Origin: Gemmatimonadota bacterium
GTDB taxonomy: Bacteria; Latescibacterota; UBA2968; UBA8231
Direction of reading: 5' to 3'
Assembly: GCA_018673255.1 (NCBI GenBank)
Contig: JABHDC010000154.1
Coordinates: forward strand, 1 to 64,000
DNA length: 64,000 bases
The position numbers were made by a program, and so were the translations under genes. Shown here piece by piece: positions 1 to 7,934 of the stretch. The notes below the pieces were generated by a model. The model did not search any database. It had not been told where the DNA came from and worked only from the letters and a program-made list of their open reading frames with translations. Every line of letters begins with the position of its first letter. Position 1 is the first letter of the stretch.

Positions 1-3
1 CAG

Positions 4-41
4 AAAAGGGACGACGATCACTGTAGAATCGTCGCCCCTCT
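4..41 (-). terminator. Intrinsic terminator after tRNA-Arg(ACG)
   Basis: A stem of about 11 bp (GGGCGACGAT paired with ATCGTCGTCCC, one G-T pair) is followed on the minus strand by TTTTC. It lies directly downstream of the tRNA-Arg gene and would end the minus-strand transcript. Confidence 0.8.
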
Positions 42-50
42 CTGAGATGG

Positions 51-124
51 TGCACCCATAGGGACTCGAACCCCAAACCTCCTGATCCGTAGTCAGGTGC
101 TCTATCCAATTGAGCTATGGGTGC
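51..124 (-). tRNA. tRNA-Arg(ACG)
   Basis: A complete cloverleaf is readable. The acceptor stem is GCACCCA/TGGGTGC, the anticodon stem CCTGA/TCAGG encloses loop CTACGGA, and the T loop is TTCGAGT. The anticodon is ACG, so wobble modification to inosine by TadA is expected. CCA is not encoded after the discriminator A. It has its own promoter upstream and a terminator downstream. Confidence 0.96.
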
Positions 125-145
125 ACTTCGATTTGGCAGCCTCAG

Positions 146-173
146 AAGATAAGCCACCCCCGATGATCGTCAA
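146..173 (-). promoter_or_regulatory. Predicted sigma70-type promoter of tRNA-Arg(ACG)
   Basis: Reading the minus strand, TTGACG (168-173) and TATCTT (146-151) are separated by 16 bp. The -10 box ends 21 bp before the mature tRNA 5' end. The match to the vegetative consensus is good; there is no experimental support. Confidence 0.65.
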
Positions 174-196
174 CAATGGGGACGCAGCTTGGTTGC

Positions 197-1396
197 TCAG
201 GCCAGGCTCGCATCCGCGGCCGGCCCGGACAGAGCCTCCAGATATTTGTATCCGGATCCCGTGTTGAACAGCACGACGCGCTCCTGATTGCCTACCCATC
301 CCGTGTCGCGCAGGTGGCGCAAAGCGGCAAGTGTGGCGCCACCTTCGGGCGCGGGGAAAATCCCTGTGTGCCGGGCCAGGACATGCGAGTCGGCGATCAA
401 ATCCTCGTCAGAGACGGCGACCGCCGTGCCACCACTTTCCCGCAGGGCCCTCAGCATGAGGAAGTCTCCCACAGCTCCGGGGACGCGCAGGCCGGACGCG
501 CAGGTCGATGCATCCTCCCAGGGCGTGGCGGATTCCTCTCCGGCGTCAAAGGCCCGCACGATGGGCGCGCATCCTGCCGCCTGGACCGAGACCATGCGGG
601 GCCGCTGGCCCGGCTCGATCCAGCCCATCTTCTCCATCTCCTCGAAGGCCTTCCACATGCCGATCAATCCGGTGCCGCCGCCCGTCGGATAGATGACGAC
701 ATCGGGCAGACACCAGCCAAATTGCTCGGCCAGTTCGTAGCCCATCGTCTTCTTGCCCTCCACGCGGTAGGGCTCCTTGAGGGTCGACACGTCGAACCAG
801 CCCTCGGCTTGCTTGCGTTCGCCGACAATGCGGCCGCAGTCGGAGATCAGGCCATCCACCAGTTCCAGATGCCCGCCGCAGGAGACCACCTCGAGTTGGA
901 ATGCCTGCGGTGTGTCTCGGGGCATGAAGACAAAGCACTCCAGGCCTGCTGCTGCGGCATAAGCGGCCAGGGCACCACCCGCATTTCCCGCCGTGGGGAT
1001 GGCGAGCTTGCGGGCGCCTCGGGCTGCGGCTGCGGTGACGGCTGCCGACAGACCCCGGGCCTTGAAGGAACCCGTTGGGTTCGTCGACTCATCCTTGATC
1101 CACAGCTGCGAGAGTCCCAGATGGTCGGCCAGGCGTGGCGTAGCGCGCAGGGGGGTCGCCCCCTCGTCCAGCGTGACCGGCGCATCGCCTGGGCGCAGGG
1201 GCATGATCTCGCGGTAACGCCACATGCCACCGGTGGTTCGTCGAGCAATCACATCTCGCGGTATCGAGAGCGAAATGGCAGCCAGGTCGTATCGCGCAAA
1301 GAGGGGTGCACCCACATCGGAGAGATTGTGTAGACCGTCGCGGTCATATCGTGCGCCGGTGCGCGTGCATTCCAGATGTGTGAAGTAGACGCTCAT
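197..1396 (-). CDS. thrC: Threonine synthase
   Basis: This PLP enzyme converts O-phosphohomoserine to threonine in the cytoplasm, the last step of threonine biosynthesis. The 399-aa product has the fold-type II PLP motif NPTGSFKARG near residues 107-115, where K112 should form the Schiff base. It also has the phosphate-binding TAGNAGG segment around residue 145 and a PTGGGTG loop further on. The N-terminal LECTRTGARYD stretch with a following L-S-D segment is typical of the shorter ThrC type. The ATG overlaps the nadD stop by 4 bp (ATGA), so translation is probably coupled. It is the last protein gene of the cpoB-bamD-nadD-thrC run. No defects were seen. Confidence 0.93.
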   Translation of the reverse strand: MSVYFTHLECTRTGARYDRDGLHNLSDVGAPLFARYDLAAISLSIPRDVIARRTTGGMWRYREIMPLRPGDAPVTLDEGATPLRATPRLADHLGLSQLWIKDESTNPTGSFKARGLSAAVTAAAARGARKLAIPTAGNAGGALAAYAAAAGLECFVFMPRDTPQAFQLEVVSCGGHLELVDGLISDCGRIVGERKQAEGWFDVSTLKEPYRVEGKKTMGYELAEQFGWCLPDVVIYPTGGGTGLIGMWKAFEEMEKMGWIEPGQRPRMVSVQAAGCAPIVRAFDAGEESATPWEDASTCASGLRVPGAVGDFLMLRALRESGGTAVAVSDEDLIADSHVLARHTGIFPAPEGGATLAALRHLRDTGWVGNQERVVLFNTGSGYKYLEALSGPAADASLA

Positions 1397-1986
1397 GGGT
1401 TGGCCGTGTGGTAGAGGTGATGTTGACGGATGTAATCCTCCACTGCAGGAGGCACCAGATACCTGATCGGGCGCCCGTCGCGCAGTCGCTGGCGGATGGT
1501 TGTGGAGGAGACCTCGAACAATGGCGTGTCGAGATGGATCATGCGGTCGGAATATCGATCGTCGCCAGCGGATCCGACCTGGCGGCGCGCGCCAGCCACG
1601 ACACGGGCGATGGCCAGGATCCCATCCGGATCATGCCAGGTGCTCAGATCGCACACATTGTCGGCGCCGATGATGAGGTGCAGATCGGCGGCCGGGTGGT
1701 CTGCTGACAGATGGCGAAGGGTATCAACGGTATAGGAGGTTCCACCCCGCTCGATCTCCAGGGGAGATGGCTGGAGACCATCCAGGCCATCCAGGGCCCG
1801 CTCGACCATCGTCCAGCGATGCTGGGCGGAGGTCAGGTGTTCGGAGCTCTTGTGGGGCGGATCCGCCGCGGGAATGAACAATACACGATCGAGGTCGAGT
1901 TGCTCCCGCACGCCCTGCGCCAACAGTACGTGACCGCAATGGATCGGATCGAACGTACCACCCAGGACTCCAAGCCGTTCGCCCAT
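1393..1986 (-). CDS. nadD: Nicotinate-nucleotide adenylyltransferase
   Basis: NadD joins ATP and nicotinate mononucleotide to form deamido-NAD in NAD biosynthesis. The 197-aa length is normal. The nucleotidyltransferase signature GGTFDPIHCGH is at residues 9-19, with PHK shortly after. The second signature SSTTIRQRL lies in the C-terminal third, followed by the usual I-R-Y-L-V-P-P-V-x-x-Y-I ending. It starts 28 bp after the bamD stop and overlaps thrC by 4 bp. The pairing of bamD, nadD and thrC appears to be organisational rather than metabolic. Confidence 0.95.
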   Translation of the reverse strand: MGERLGVLGGTFDPIHCGHVLLAQGVREQLDLDRVLFIPAADPPHKSSEHLTSAQHRWTMVERALDGLDGLQPSPLEIERGGTSYTVDTLRHLSADHPAADLHLIIGADNVCDLSTWHDPDGILAIARVVAGARRQVGSAGDDRYSDRMIHLDTPLFEVSSTTIRQRLRDGRPIRYLVPPAVEDYIRQHHLYHTANP

Positions 1987-2014
1987 TCAGTGCCTGCCGA
2001 ATCAGATCAGGACA

Positions 2015-2788
2015 CTATGGCGTGGTGAGGTCCGCGAGCCACTTCTGGACCTGCGAACGCAGTTCTTCGTCTTGCGCGTTGTCCAGAACCTGCTGCCAGT
2101 GAAGTCGAGCCGCCTCGCCACCCCCCTCGGCCAATTCCAGCACGCCCAACTGTGCCAACCCCTGCCAATACCAATCGGTGTCCGGGAATGTCAGCATCAA
2201 CTGATCATACCCCATGCGAGCCGCATCCAGGTGTCCCTGGCGATGGTAGAGCCCTGCTGAAAGGAATTCTTTGTGGGCCAGGCGTTCGCGACAGTCGATG
2301 ATGCGTTGCTCGGCGGTGGTCACCATCGGACTGTCGCGGTGATCCTCCACGAAACGACGATAGGCGGTGAGCGCTTCATAGGTCTCAGCCTGATCGAGTT
2401 CGGGTCGCCGGCGTTGCTGATAGTAGGATTCGCCAATGGCGAAGGCTGATTCGTCTGCCCATTGGCTGGTAGGATAGGTGTCGGTGAGCCGTTGGTACTC
2501 GAAGACGGCATTGACGAAGTCCTCCATCCCGAAATACGACTCGGCCAGGAAGTACTGAGCGTCGGAGACTAGGGCGGAACCGGGGAAGTTACTGACCAGG
2601 CGTTGGAAATTCTCGACAGCTTCCATGTAGCGCTTCTTGTCGAGAGCAGTCTGGCCCTTGTCGTAGAAATATTGGGGGCCGTGTACTTCAGGGACACTCC
2701 TGGCAGCACAACCGGTCAGGGCGAGACAGAACAGTCCGGTCAGCAACAGACCGCGCGGGCGCGGGCACATCATATTGATTGAGGGCAT
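2015..2788 (-). CDS. bamD: Outer membrane assembly lipoprotein BamD
   Basis: BamD is the lipoprotein partner of BamA in inserting beta-barrel proteins into the outer membrane. The 257-aa product starts MPSINMMCPRPRG and has a lipobox LALTGC with the acylated Cys at residue 27. It then carries TPR-like repeats such as YMEAVENFQRLVSNFPGS and a FVNAVFEYQRLTDTYPTSQWADE segment typical of BamD/YfiO. An upstream in-frame start exists, but this ATG shares one base with the upstream stop (TGATG at 2786-2790), the usual sign of coupled translation, and puts the signal peptide at the N terminus. The family assignment is good; distinction from other TPR lipoproteins rests on length and spacing. Confidence 0.83.
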   Translation of the reverse strand: MPSINMMCPRPRGLLLTGLFCLALTGCAARSVPEVHGPQYFYDKGQTALDKKRYMEAVENFQRLVSNFPGSALVSDAQYFLAESYFGMEDFVNAVFEYQRLTDTYPTSQWADESAFAIGESYYQQRRRPELDQAETYEALTAYRRFVEDHRDSPMVTTAEQRIIDCRERLAHKEFLSAGLYHRQGHLDAARMGYDQLMLTFPDTDWYWQGLAQLGVLELAEGGGEAARLHWQQVLDNAQDEELRSQVQKWLADLTTP

Positions 2789-3399
2789 CAGCGGTTCGAG
2801 AAGAAGAGGTAGATGAGAGATCCCAGCACGGTGGTGACGATGAAGGGCTCGGCGAAACGCTCCCAAGAGCGTTTTTCGAGGCTGGTGTCTGCGAATTTGT
2901 GTTTGGAGTGCTGCAAGGTTTCCAGTTGCCGGCCGGGGATCACATCGGACAGCTGGGCCTTGGCTTCGCCCAAGGCGACCAGTTCACCGGCGTCCGAGAA
3001 ACGCAAGCCGATCGTCACGCGGCAACTGCGCTCGACGTTGCCGGAGAGCAGTCGACTCTTCCCGGTGATTCCCAGGTCGACGATTCGGTAGGCCAATCGG
3101 GGTGCTCCGGCTTCGACAGCCGTTGCATCCGTCGTGATGGGCAGCCCCGATGCCAACAGTTGTTCGGCCAGGAGTTGCTCGACGAGCCAGTTGGCGTCAT
3201 GGGTATCCTGAGACTCCAGCAGCAATGGCACCTGCCAGCCATCTGCCGGGCTCGACAGAGGCACACGTTCGAGGGCATCACGGACGGCGGCATCGGCCGC
3301 CTGCGTGAGCAATTCGAGATTCGATGCCATCAGCGCTGTGGCCGGCACGGGAGACAGGGCAAGCAGGCAACACAGGCCCAGAGTGCACAGACGTTTCAT
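2788..3399 (-). CDS. Exported protein of unknown function, possible C-terminal membrane anchor
   Basis: The 203-aa product is not recognised. It has a Sec signal peptide at residues 1-22 (MKRLCTLGLCCLLALSPVPA) and ends in a hydrophobic stretch FIVTTVLGSLIYLFF before SNR, which could be a C-terminal membrane anchor. The middle contains a region rich in charged residues and an RLAYRIVDLGI beta-like segment. The gene is translationally coupled on both sides: a 4-bp overlap with cpoB upstream and a shared base with bamD downstream. Its place between cpoB and bamD suggests a role at the outer membrane or periplasm. That is inference from context only. Confidence 0.75.
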   Translation of the reverse strand: MKRLCTLGLCCLLALSPVPATALMASNLELLTQAADAAVRDALERVPLSSPADGWQVPLLLESQDTHDANWLVEQLLAEQLLASGLPITTDATAVEAGAPRLAYRIVDLGITGKSRLLSGNVERSCRVTIGLRFSDAGELVALGEAKAQLSDVIPGRQLETLQHSKHKFADTSLEKRSWERFAEPFIVTTVLGSLIYLFFSNR

Positions 3400-4133
3400 G
3401 ATCCTCCCAGATACCGCAGTTCACGGCGTGCAGCCTCGACATATTCACTGTCCGGATAGGAAGTGAGGAGGCGACGGAAGGCGGCGATGGCCTGATCTTT
3501 CTGTCCGAGTGACAGGTGACAGCGGGCGATCTTCAACTGCGCGTCGTCATCTTTCTCTGTCTCCGCATAAGCGAAGACCTGTTTGAAGGCCTCGAGGGCC
3601 TGCTGGAAGCGTCCGGCGCCGTAGTGACACTCACCGATCCAGTACTGGGCGTTATCCGCCTCCTGGCTCTGTGGCGCCTCGGACACGACCCGGGCGAAGG
3701 CGGCCATCGCCTCGTCATAGCGGTGCTCACCGTACTGTGCCCGTGCGTCGGCGTAGATCCTGGCCGCATCAAATGACGCGGATACGGTCGTCGGCACGGC
3801 TACCGGGGTCTGCCCCTGAGCCGCAGTTACACTCTGAGCCGCAGTTACACTCTGAGTCCGACGGTTGAGGTCACCGGATCGTTCCCCCGTTCCCACCATC
3901 TGAGCCCGCAGGCGGACCAGTTCGTCTTCTGTCTGTCGCAGTCGATCAGCCAGAAGCTGCTGGCGCAGATGCAGAGAGGCCAATTCCTTGCGGATTACCT
4001 CCTGCTCAGCACGCAGCTGCTTGTCGGCTGAGTCCAGGCGCTGACCCAGTTCGGCCTGACCGGTGCACCCATCCAGGACGATCGTGGCCAGGAAGAGGCC
4101 GACGAATACGATGGAGCGGATCTGCTGGGTCAC
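3396..4133 (-). CDS. cpoB: CpoB/YbgF-like periplasmic TPR lipoprotein
   Basis: The family coordinates peptidoglycan synthesis with Tol-Pal-driven outer-membrane constriction. The 245-aa product begins at a GTG and has a lipobox IVLDGC (Cys 23), which many YbgF proteins lack. A coiled-coil follows at about residues 28-85. A low-complexity linker holds a duplicated SVTAAQ, and C-terminal TPRs at about 125-245 include the diagnostic ADNAQYWIGECHY and YPDSEYVEAARREL motifs. The other Tol-Pal genes are not in this window. It heads the bamD-nadD-thrC run, and its stop overlaps the next start by 4 bp. Confidence 0.82.
   Translation of the reverse strand: MTQQIRSIVFVGLFLATIVLDGCTGQAELGQRLDSADKQLRAEQEVIRKELASLHLRQQLLADRLRQTEDELVRLRAQMVGTGERSGDLNRRTQSVTAAQSVTAAQGQTPVAVPTTVSASFDAARIYADARAQYGEHRYDEAMAAFARVVSEAPQSQEADNAQYWIGECHYGAGRFQQALEAFKQVFAYAETEKDDDAQLKIARCHLSLGQKDQAIAAFRRLLTSYPDSEYVEAARRELRYLGGS
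3816..3851. repeat. 18-bp tandem duplication in cpoB linker
   Basis: Two exact copies of an 18-bp unit (CTGAGCCGCAGTTACACT) are followed by a partial third start. They encode a repeated SVTAAQ in the linker between coiled coil and TPR region. The unit length keeps the frame, so copy number can change without breaking the gene. Confidence 0.85.
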
Positions 4134-4223
4134 AGTGTGATCGGGCAGCCGGTCAGGGTGTCTGGGTCAGAGTGCTGGCGTTGCAAAGCAACCACAAAGA
4201 TGCACAGGTTAGGCGCACACGGC

Positions 4224-4254
4224 AAAGGGGCGATGGTCACCTACCCCTCGCCCC
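4224..4254 (-). terminator. Possible weak terminator after the cyclase gene
   Basis: On the minus strand GGGGCGA and TCGCCCC can form a 7-bp stem followed by only TTTG. It lies in the 187-bp gap between the cyclase stop and the cpoB start. The short U tract makes termination uncertain. Confidence 0.35.
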
Positions 4255-4320
4255 GGATCACGAGATCCTCCGCCGACCCCACCAGAGGGAACCGTATCCG
4301 CTGGCGCCGACTGGTGATGA

Positions 4321-7092
4321 TCACTTGCTGTCGGCCCGGAATACCAGATCCTTCGGCGGGTTCTGCGCGTAGTCCTCGCACCGATCGGCATACAGGGCGC
4401 TGGGACCATCATCGGGATCGACCTTGACTGCCTCTTCGAAGCGAGCCTGGGCCTCAGCGAACTCGAAGCGATCGTATAGCTCAAGCCCCTGGTGATACAG
4501 GCCAAGGACATCGGTCTGGATCTGGGTAAGTTCGCCCTTGCGCTCCAGAATCTCATACGCCGTGGCGGGCTCCTCCTTGCCCATGACCTGGATGTAGTCG
4601 AGGCGTCGGGCCTCGACCTGATCGGCGACCTGCTCGTAGATCGCCTCGTTCACCATGGTTCCCGTACCGTAGATCTTCTGACCTGATTCGAAGCGGGCCG
4701 CAAGATTTACCGTATCGCCCATCATGGTGTAGTCGGTGCGGGAACGGGAGCCCATGTTGCCCACGACCATAGGTCCGGCTGCCAAGCCGATGCGTACGTG
4801 ACAGAATGGACGGCCCTGCTGTTCCCAGCGATCGCGCAGCGCCAGCAGGGCTGTGGGCAACGAACGCTCCGCGTGCCACCGCTGACGCAGCTGAATCATG
4901 GCTCGCTGCTGGTCGATACAGGACATGCAGGCACGTATGGCATGGTCCTCGTAGTAGAGTGGTGCGCCGAAGAAGGCGACGATGGCGTCGCCCTCGAACT
5001 TGTCGATCGTGCCACCACCGGCCTCGATGATGTCGCACATCTCCGACAGGTATTCATTGATGAATGCCACCAGTTCCGCAGGGGTCAGGCACTCGGAGAT
5101 CGTCGAGAAGCTCGCCAGGTCAGAGAAGAAGGCTGTCATCACGCGCTCTTCGCCACCGAGCTGGCCGATCATGTCAGGGTTGGTCATGATCTGGTCGACG
5201 ACGGCTGGTGACAGGTAGTGGCCGAAGGCGCCCTGGACGAATTCCTTCTCCTGTTCCTTGATGATGTAGCCGTAGATGGTCAAAACCAGATACCCGATGA
5301 TGAGGGTCATCAGTGGTGCGACCAACTCGAGCCACAGACCGGCGTGGGTGAAGCTGAGGAAGGCGGTCACCGAATACAGCACGACGAATCCGAATACCAT
5401 GCCAGCCCCGGCCAGTACTCGCATCCGTGGGACGGTCAGTGACAGCAGCAGGCCGAAGGCAATGATGAGGGCCGCGTCAATCCAGGCCGGCATGCGACGG
5501 ATGAAGATCCCCTCCATGATGGTGTTGAGGACATTCGGGTAGATGCCGACCATGGGATAGTCGCCCTGAACCGGTGTTACACTCAGGTCAGTCGTTCCTG
5601 GCGCCGTCAGGCCGTAGAAGAGGATCTTGCCCCGCACATCATCAGGCGTGACGAAAGACGAGACGCCCTCACGCGGTTGATAGCGCTGGTAGGGATAGAA
5701 ATACAGCGGCCTGGCTGTGGCGGGGACGGTTCCATCCACCATCATGCTGCGCACGTAGTAGGCGCTCTGCTCGACTTCTGCCGGGTCCTCATCCGGCACC
5801 GCTGCCAACAGATCGGCAGTAGGCCGGTCCGGCTCGGCGGTGAGAAGGTCTGCCACGATGTTCGTCAGGCGCACCTTGTCGAAGATGAGACTGAGTGTCT
5901 CGGTTGGCTCAGCAATGCCCTTCTTCTTCCAGAAATCCTGCGCCGTCATCTCTGATTGGGCGCCGAGGGCAGTCTCCATCTCGGTAGAGGCCAGGTAGGC
6001 ACGAAGAACGGTGAGGATCACATCGCGATCGGCGTAACCGGCTTTCGTGAGTGCGCCGAGCAGTTTCCGCGGACTTCGAAGAGATGCATCGGCGGCAACG
6101 CGTGCCTTCATGTCATCCAGCAGCGATTGTCGATCCTCGCGCCGGGCGGCCTCGCGCAACGTCAGATGCGGATAGTGATTGAAGGTCCCCTCCCAGCGGC
6201 CGGCCCAGTTGACATTCATGTTGCCGTACAGGTCGATGGGGATTTCTACGTCCGCCGTCGATCCATCGAGCAATCGGGCATCGGGAAGCAGGATGTGGTC
6301 GCCGGGATCTACCAGGACGTCGGTGATATCCACCTGCAGTACATCGGCGGCGATACTCAACGCCAGAGAGGGGAACAGCACATCATCGTATCGGTACACG
6401 AGAGGGAAACGACGCCGAGCGCCGTCGACATCAGTCACCGTCTGGGCGTAGGCAAATCCGCGGGCCGCTTCCCGGAGTGACTGCAGGGGCGGATCGAAGT
6501 CCTTCCCCTGCCAGATCGTGTTCGTTGCACCCGGTGCCAGGCGGGGCGACCGCTGGCGGACCGTTTCCAGGGCCAGCTGCTGGTCCGGGCTCAAGGGAGT
6601 CAGATCACCGGATTCGGCAACAATCGTCTGGCCCAGATAGACATTGCCGGCTGCGCTGATCGTTCGGCGGAAGAGTTCATCGTGATCGGAACGGGCCAGG
6701 AGATCGTTGATCGTTGTTGCGTCGATACTGGGCAGGGCACGGATCTGTTCTGCGGATACGAGATTGGTCGAGGGTTCGACAAAGAACACATCGAAACCGA
6801 CGGTCTGAGCCCCGTACTCATGCAGCAGACGAACGACGTCCGTGTATTTGTCTCGGGTCCAGTCCTGGTAACGCCCTTCTGCCTCGATGCTTTCCAGGTC
6901 GATATCGATGGTACCCAACTGCCGGCCCATCGCCGGAGGGCCGAAGACGGAATTCCGCATGTTGAAGCGGGAGTCGTAGGTGACCAGTTCCGCCCGTTCG
7001 TAGATCTGGGTCAACGAGAACAGGAAGATGAGGAGACCGACGAGTGGCCCCAGGATGAGCTGGATCCGCTGTTCGCCGTTTGCTTCTGCCAT
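4321..7092 (-). CDS. CHASE2 transmembrane class III adenylate/guanylate cyclase
   Basis: The 923-aa product (MAEANGEQ start) has a first membrane segment at about residues 8-28. A large extracytoplasmic CHASE2 sensor follows (LVTYDSRFNMR ... GFDVFF), then three membrane helices, then a class III cyclase domain at about 645-850. Metal-binding Asp residues are seen in FFSDLASFS and KFEGDAIVAFFG, and the catalytic Asn/Arg pair in GDTVNLAARFE. The Lys of DKFEGD favours ATP, so cAMP is the likely product. The last 75 residues resemble a TPR hairpin (ELYDRFEFAEAQARFEEAVKVDP). An upstream in-frame TTG at 7128 could add 12 residues; neither start has a clear ribosome-binding site. The sensed signal is unknown. 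Confidence 0.88.
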   Translation of the reverse strand: MAEANGEQRIQLILGPLVGLLIFLFSLTQIYERAELVTYDSRFNMRNSVFGPPAMGRQLGTIDIDLESIEAEGRYQDWTRDKYTDVVRLLHEYGAQTVGFDVFFVEPSTNLVSAEQIRALPSIDATTINDLLARSDHDELFRRTISAAGNVYLGQTIVAESGDLTPLSPDQQLALETVRQRSPRLAPGATNTIWQGKDFDPPLQSLREAARGFAYAQTVTDVDGARRRFPLVYRYDDVLFPSLALSIAADVLQVDITDVLVDPGDHILLPDARLLDGSTADVEIPIDLYGNMNVNWAGRWEGTFNHYPHLTLREAARREDRQSLLDDMKARVAADASLRSPRKLLGALTKAGYADRDVILTVLRAYLASTEMETALGAQSEMTAQDFWKKKGIAEPTETLSLIFDKVRLTNIVADLLTAEPDRPTADLLAAVPDEDPAEVEQSAYYVRSMMVDGTVPATARPLYFYPYQRYQPREGVSSFVTPDDVRGKILFYGLTAPGTTDLSVTPVQGDYPMVGIYPNVLNTIMEGIFIRRMPAWIDAALIIAFGLLLSLTVPRMRVLAGAGMVFGFVVLYSVTAFLSFTHAGLWLELVAPLMTLIIGYLVLTIYGYIIKEQEKEFVQGAFGHYLSPAVVDQIMTNPDMIGQLGGEERVMTAFFSDLASFSTISECLTPAELVAFINEYLSEMCDIIEAGGGTIDKFEGDAIVAFFGAPLYYEDHAIRACMSCIDQQRAMIQLRQRWHAERSLPTALLALRDRWEQQGRPFCHVRIGLAAGPMVVGNMGSRSRTDYTMMGDTVNLAARFESGQKIYGTGTMVNEAIYEQVADQVEARRLDYIQVMGKEEPATAYEILERKGELTQIQTDVLGLYHQGLELYDRFEFAEAQARFEEAVKVDPDDGPSALYADRCEDYAQNPPKDLVFRADSK

Positions 7093-7144
7093 GGGAGATA
7101 TCCGTGAACTGAGGTGTCCTGGGAACAATCAGAGGGGGAATATA

Positions 7145-7180
7145 GAAAAAGGAGGAGTGGCCGGGGGGCCACTCCTCCTC
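7145..7180 (-). terminator. Strong intrinsic terminator
   Basis: A 13-bp perfect stem (AGGAGGAGTGGCC with GGCCACTCCTCCT) is followed on the minus strand by TTTTTC. It sits between the small TPR gene and the cyclase gene and should largely separate their transcription. Confidence 0.88.
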
Positions 7181-7216
7181 TTGATTCTGCAGGCGCTGCG
7201 GCGCCGGCGGCATGCG

Positions 7217-7750
7217 CTACTGGGTCATTCGGCCCAGGTCAGCGGTCGCCTTCTTTGCCCACGTCGTATTCGGGTGGTCCTGAGCGACCTGAGTGTATTG
7301 CTTACGCGCATCGGCGGAGCGTCCAAGCTTCTCGTAACACTGGGCGATGAAGTACCTCTGCATCGGCGCATTCTCGCCCTTGGGGGCAGAGGCCAACGCC
7401 TTGCGCAAGGTCTCGATCGCCTTGTTGAGCTTGTCCTGACTCGGGTAACGCTTGGCACCCTTGTAGTAGAGCCGGTCAAGGATGCTGTCCTCGGCCTCGG
7501 CGCCACGCACGCCGGCGACGGTGACCGTTTCCTGGAGCTTGTGCTCCTCTTCCTTGACCATGTCATCGACCTGCGTCCAGACCGTGTTCAGCCACTCGTC
7601 GTCAAGGGCCGCATCCGAAGTCTCTGCAGATGCATCAGTGGTGGCGGCCGGGGTCGATGCGGCGGTGCTGCCGCCATCCTGGGCGATTGCTGGACTGGCG
7701 ATGAGGGTAGCCATCAAAGCCAGGGCCAACATCTTCAAGGTTGTATTCAT
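7217..7750 (-). CDS. Small secreted TPR-repeat protein
   Basis: The 177-aa product has a Sec signal peptide (MNTTLKMLALALMATLIASPAIAQ). A Thr/Ala-rich linker follows, then a helical region, then one or two TPR units near the C terminus (RYFIAQCYEKLGRSADARKQYTQVAQDHPNT matches the TPR pattern in two halves). The chosen ATG has AGGAGG eight bases upstream; an upstream in-frame start lacks this. It follows the PorV-like fusion gene on the same strand after a 184-bp gap, so it may be part of that operon or have its own promoter. Function is unknown; TPRs suggest protein-protein contact in the periplasm. Confidence 0.83.
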   Translation of the reverse strand: MNTTLKMLALALMATLIASPAIAQDGGSTAASTPAATTDASAETSDAALDDEWLNTVWTQVDDMVKEEEHKLQETVTVAGVRGAEAEDSILDRLYYKGAKRYPSQDKLNKAIETLRKALASAPKGENAPMQRYFIAQCYEKLGRSADARKQYTQVAQDHPNTTWAKKATADLGRMTQ

Positions 7751-7934
7751 GCTCTGTTCCTCCTGCTCGGGGGGACCTGCCACCCCGTGGAGTCATGGCG
7801 GGGGGTGATCTGTCGAATGATCGTATTCTGACGGGACAACAACCTGCTGATGTCCCAAACATCGGCAATTGAGGGCCGGGCAAGTATGATGTGGATCACG
7901 TCTCTGCCTGTCCCCTCAATCCCATCCGGCCCAT

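Noticed and set aside
176..1333. A 385-aa open frame on the plus strand opposite thrC
   Set aside because: thrC is unmistakable on the minus strand; long shadow frames are common in GC-rich DNA.
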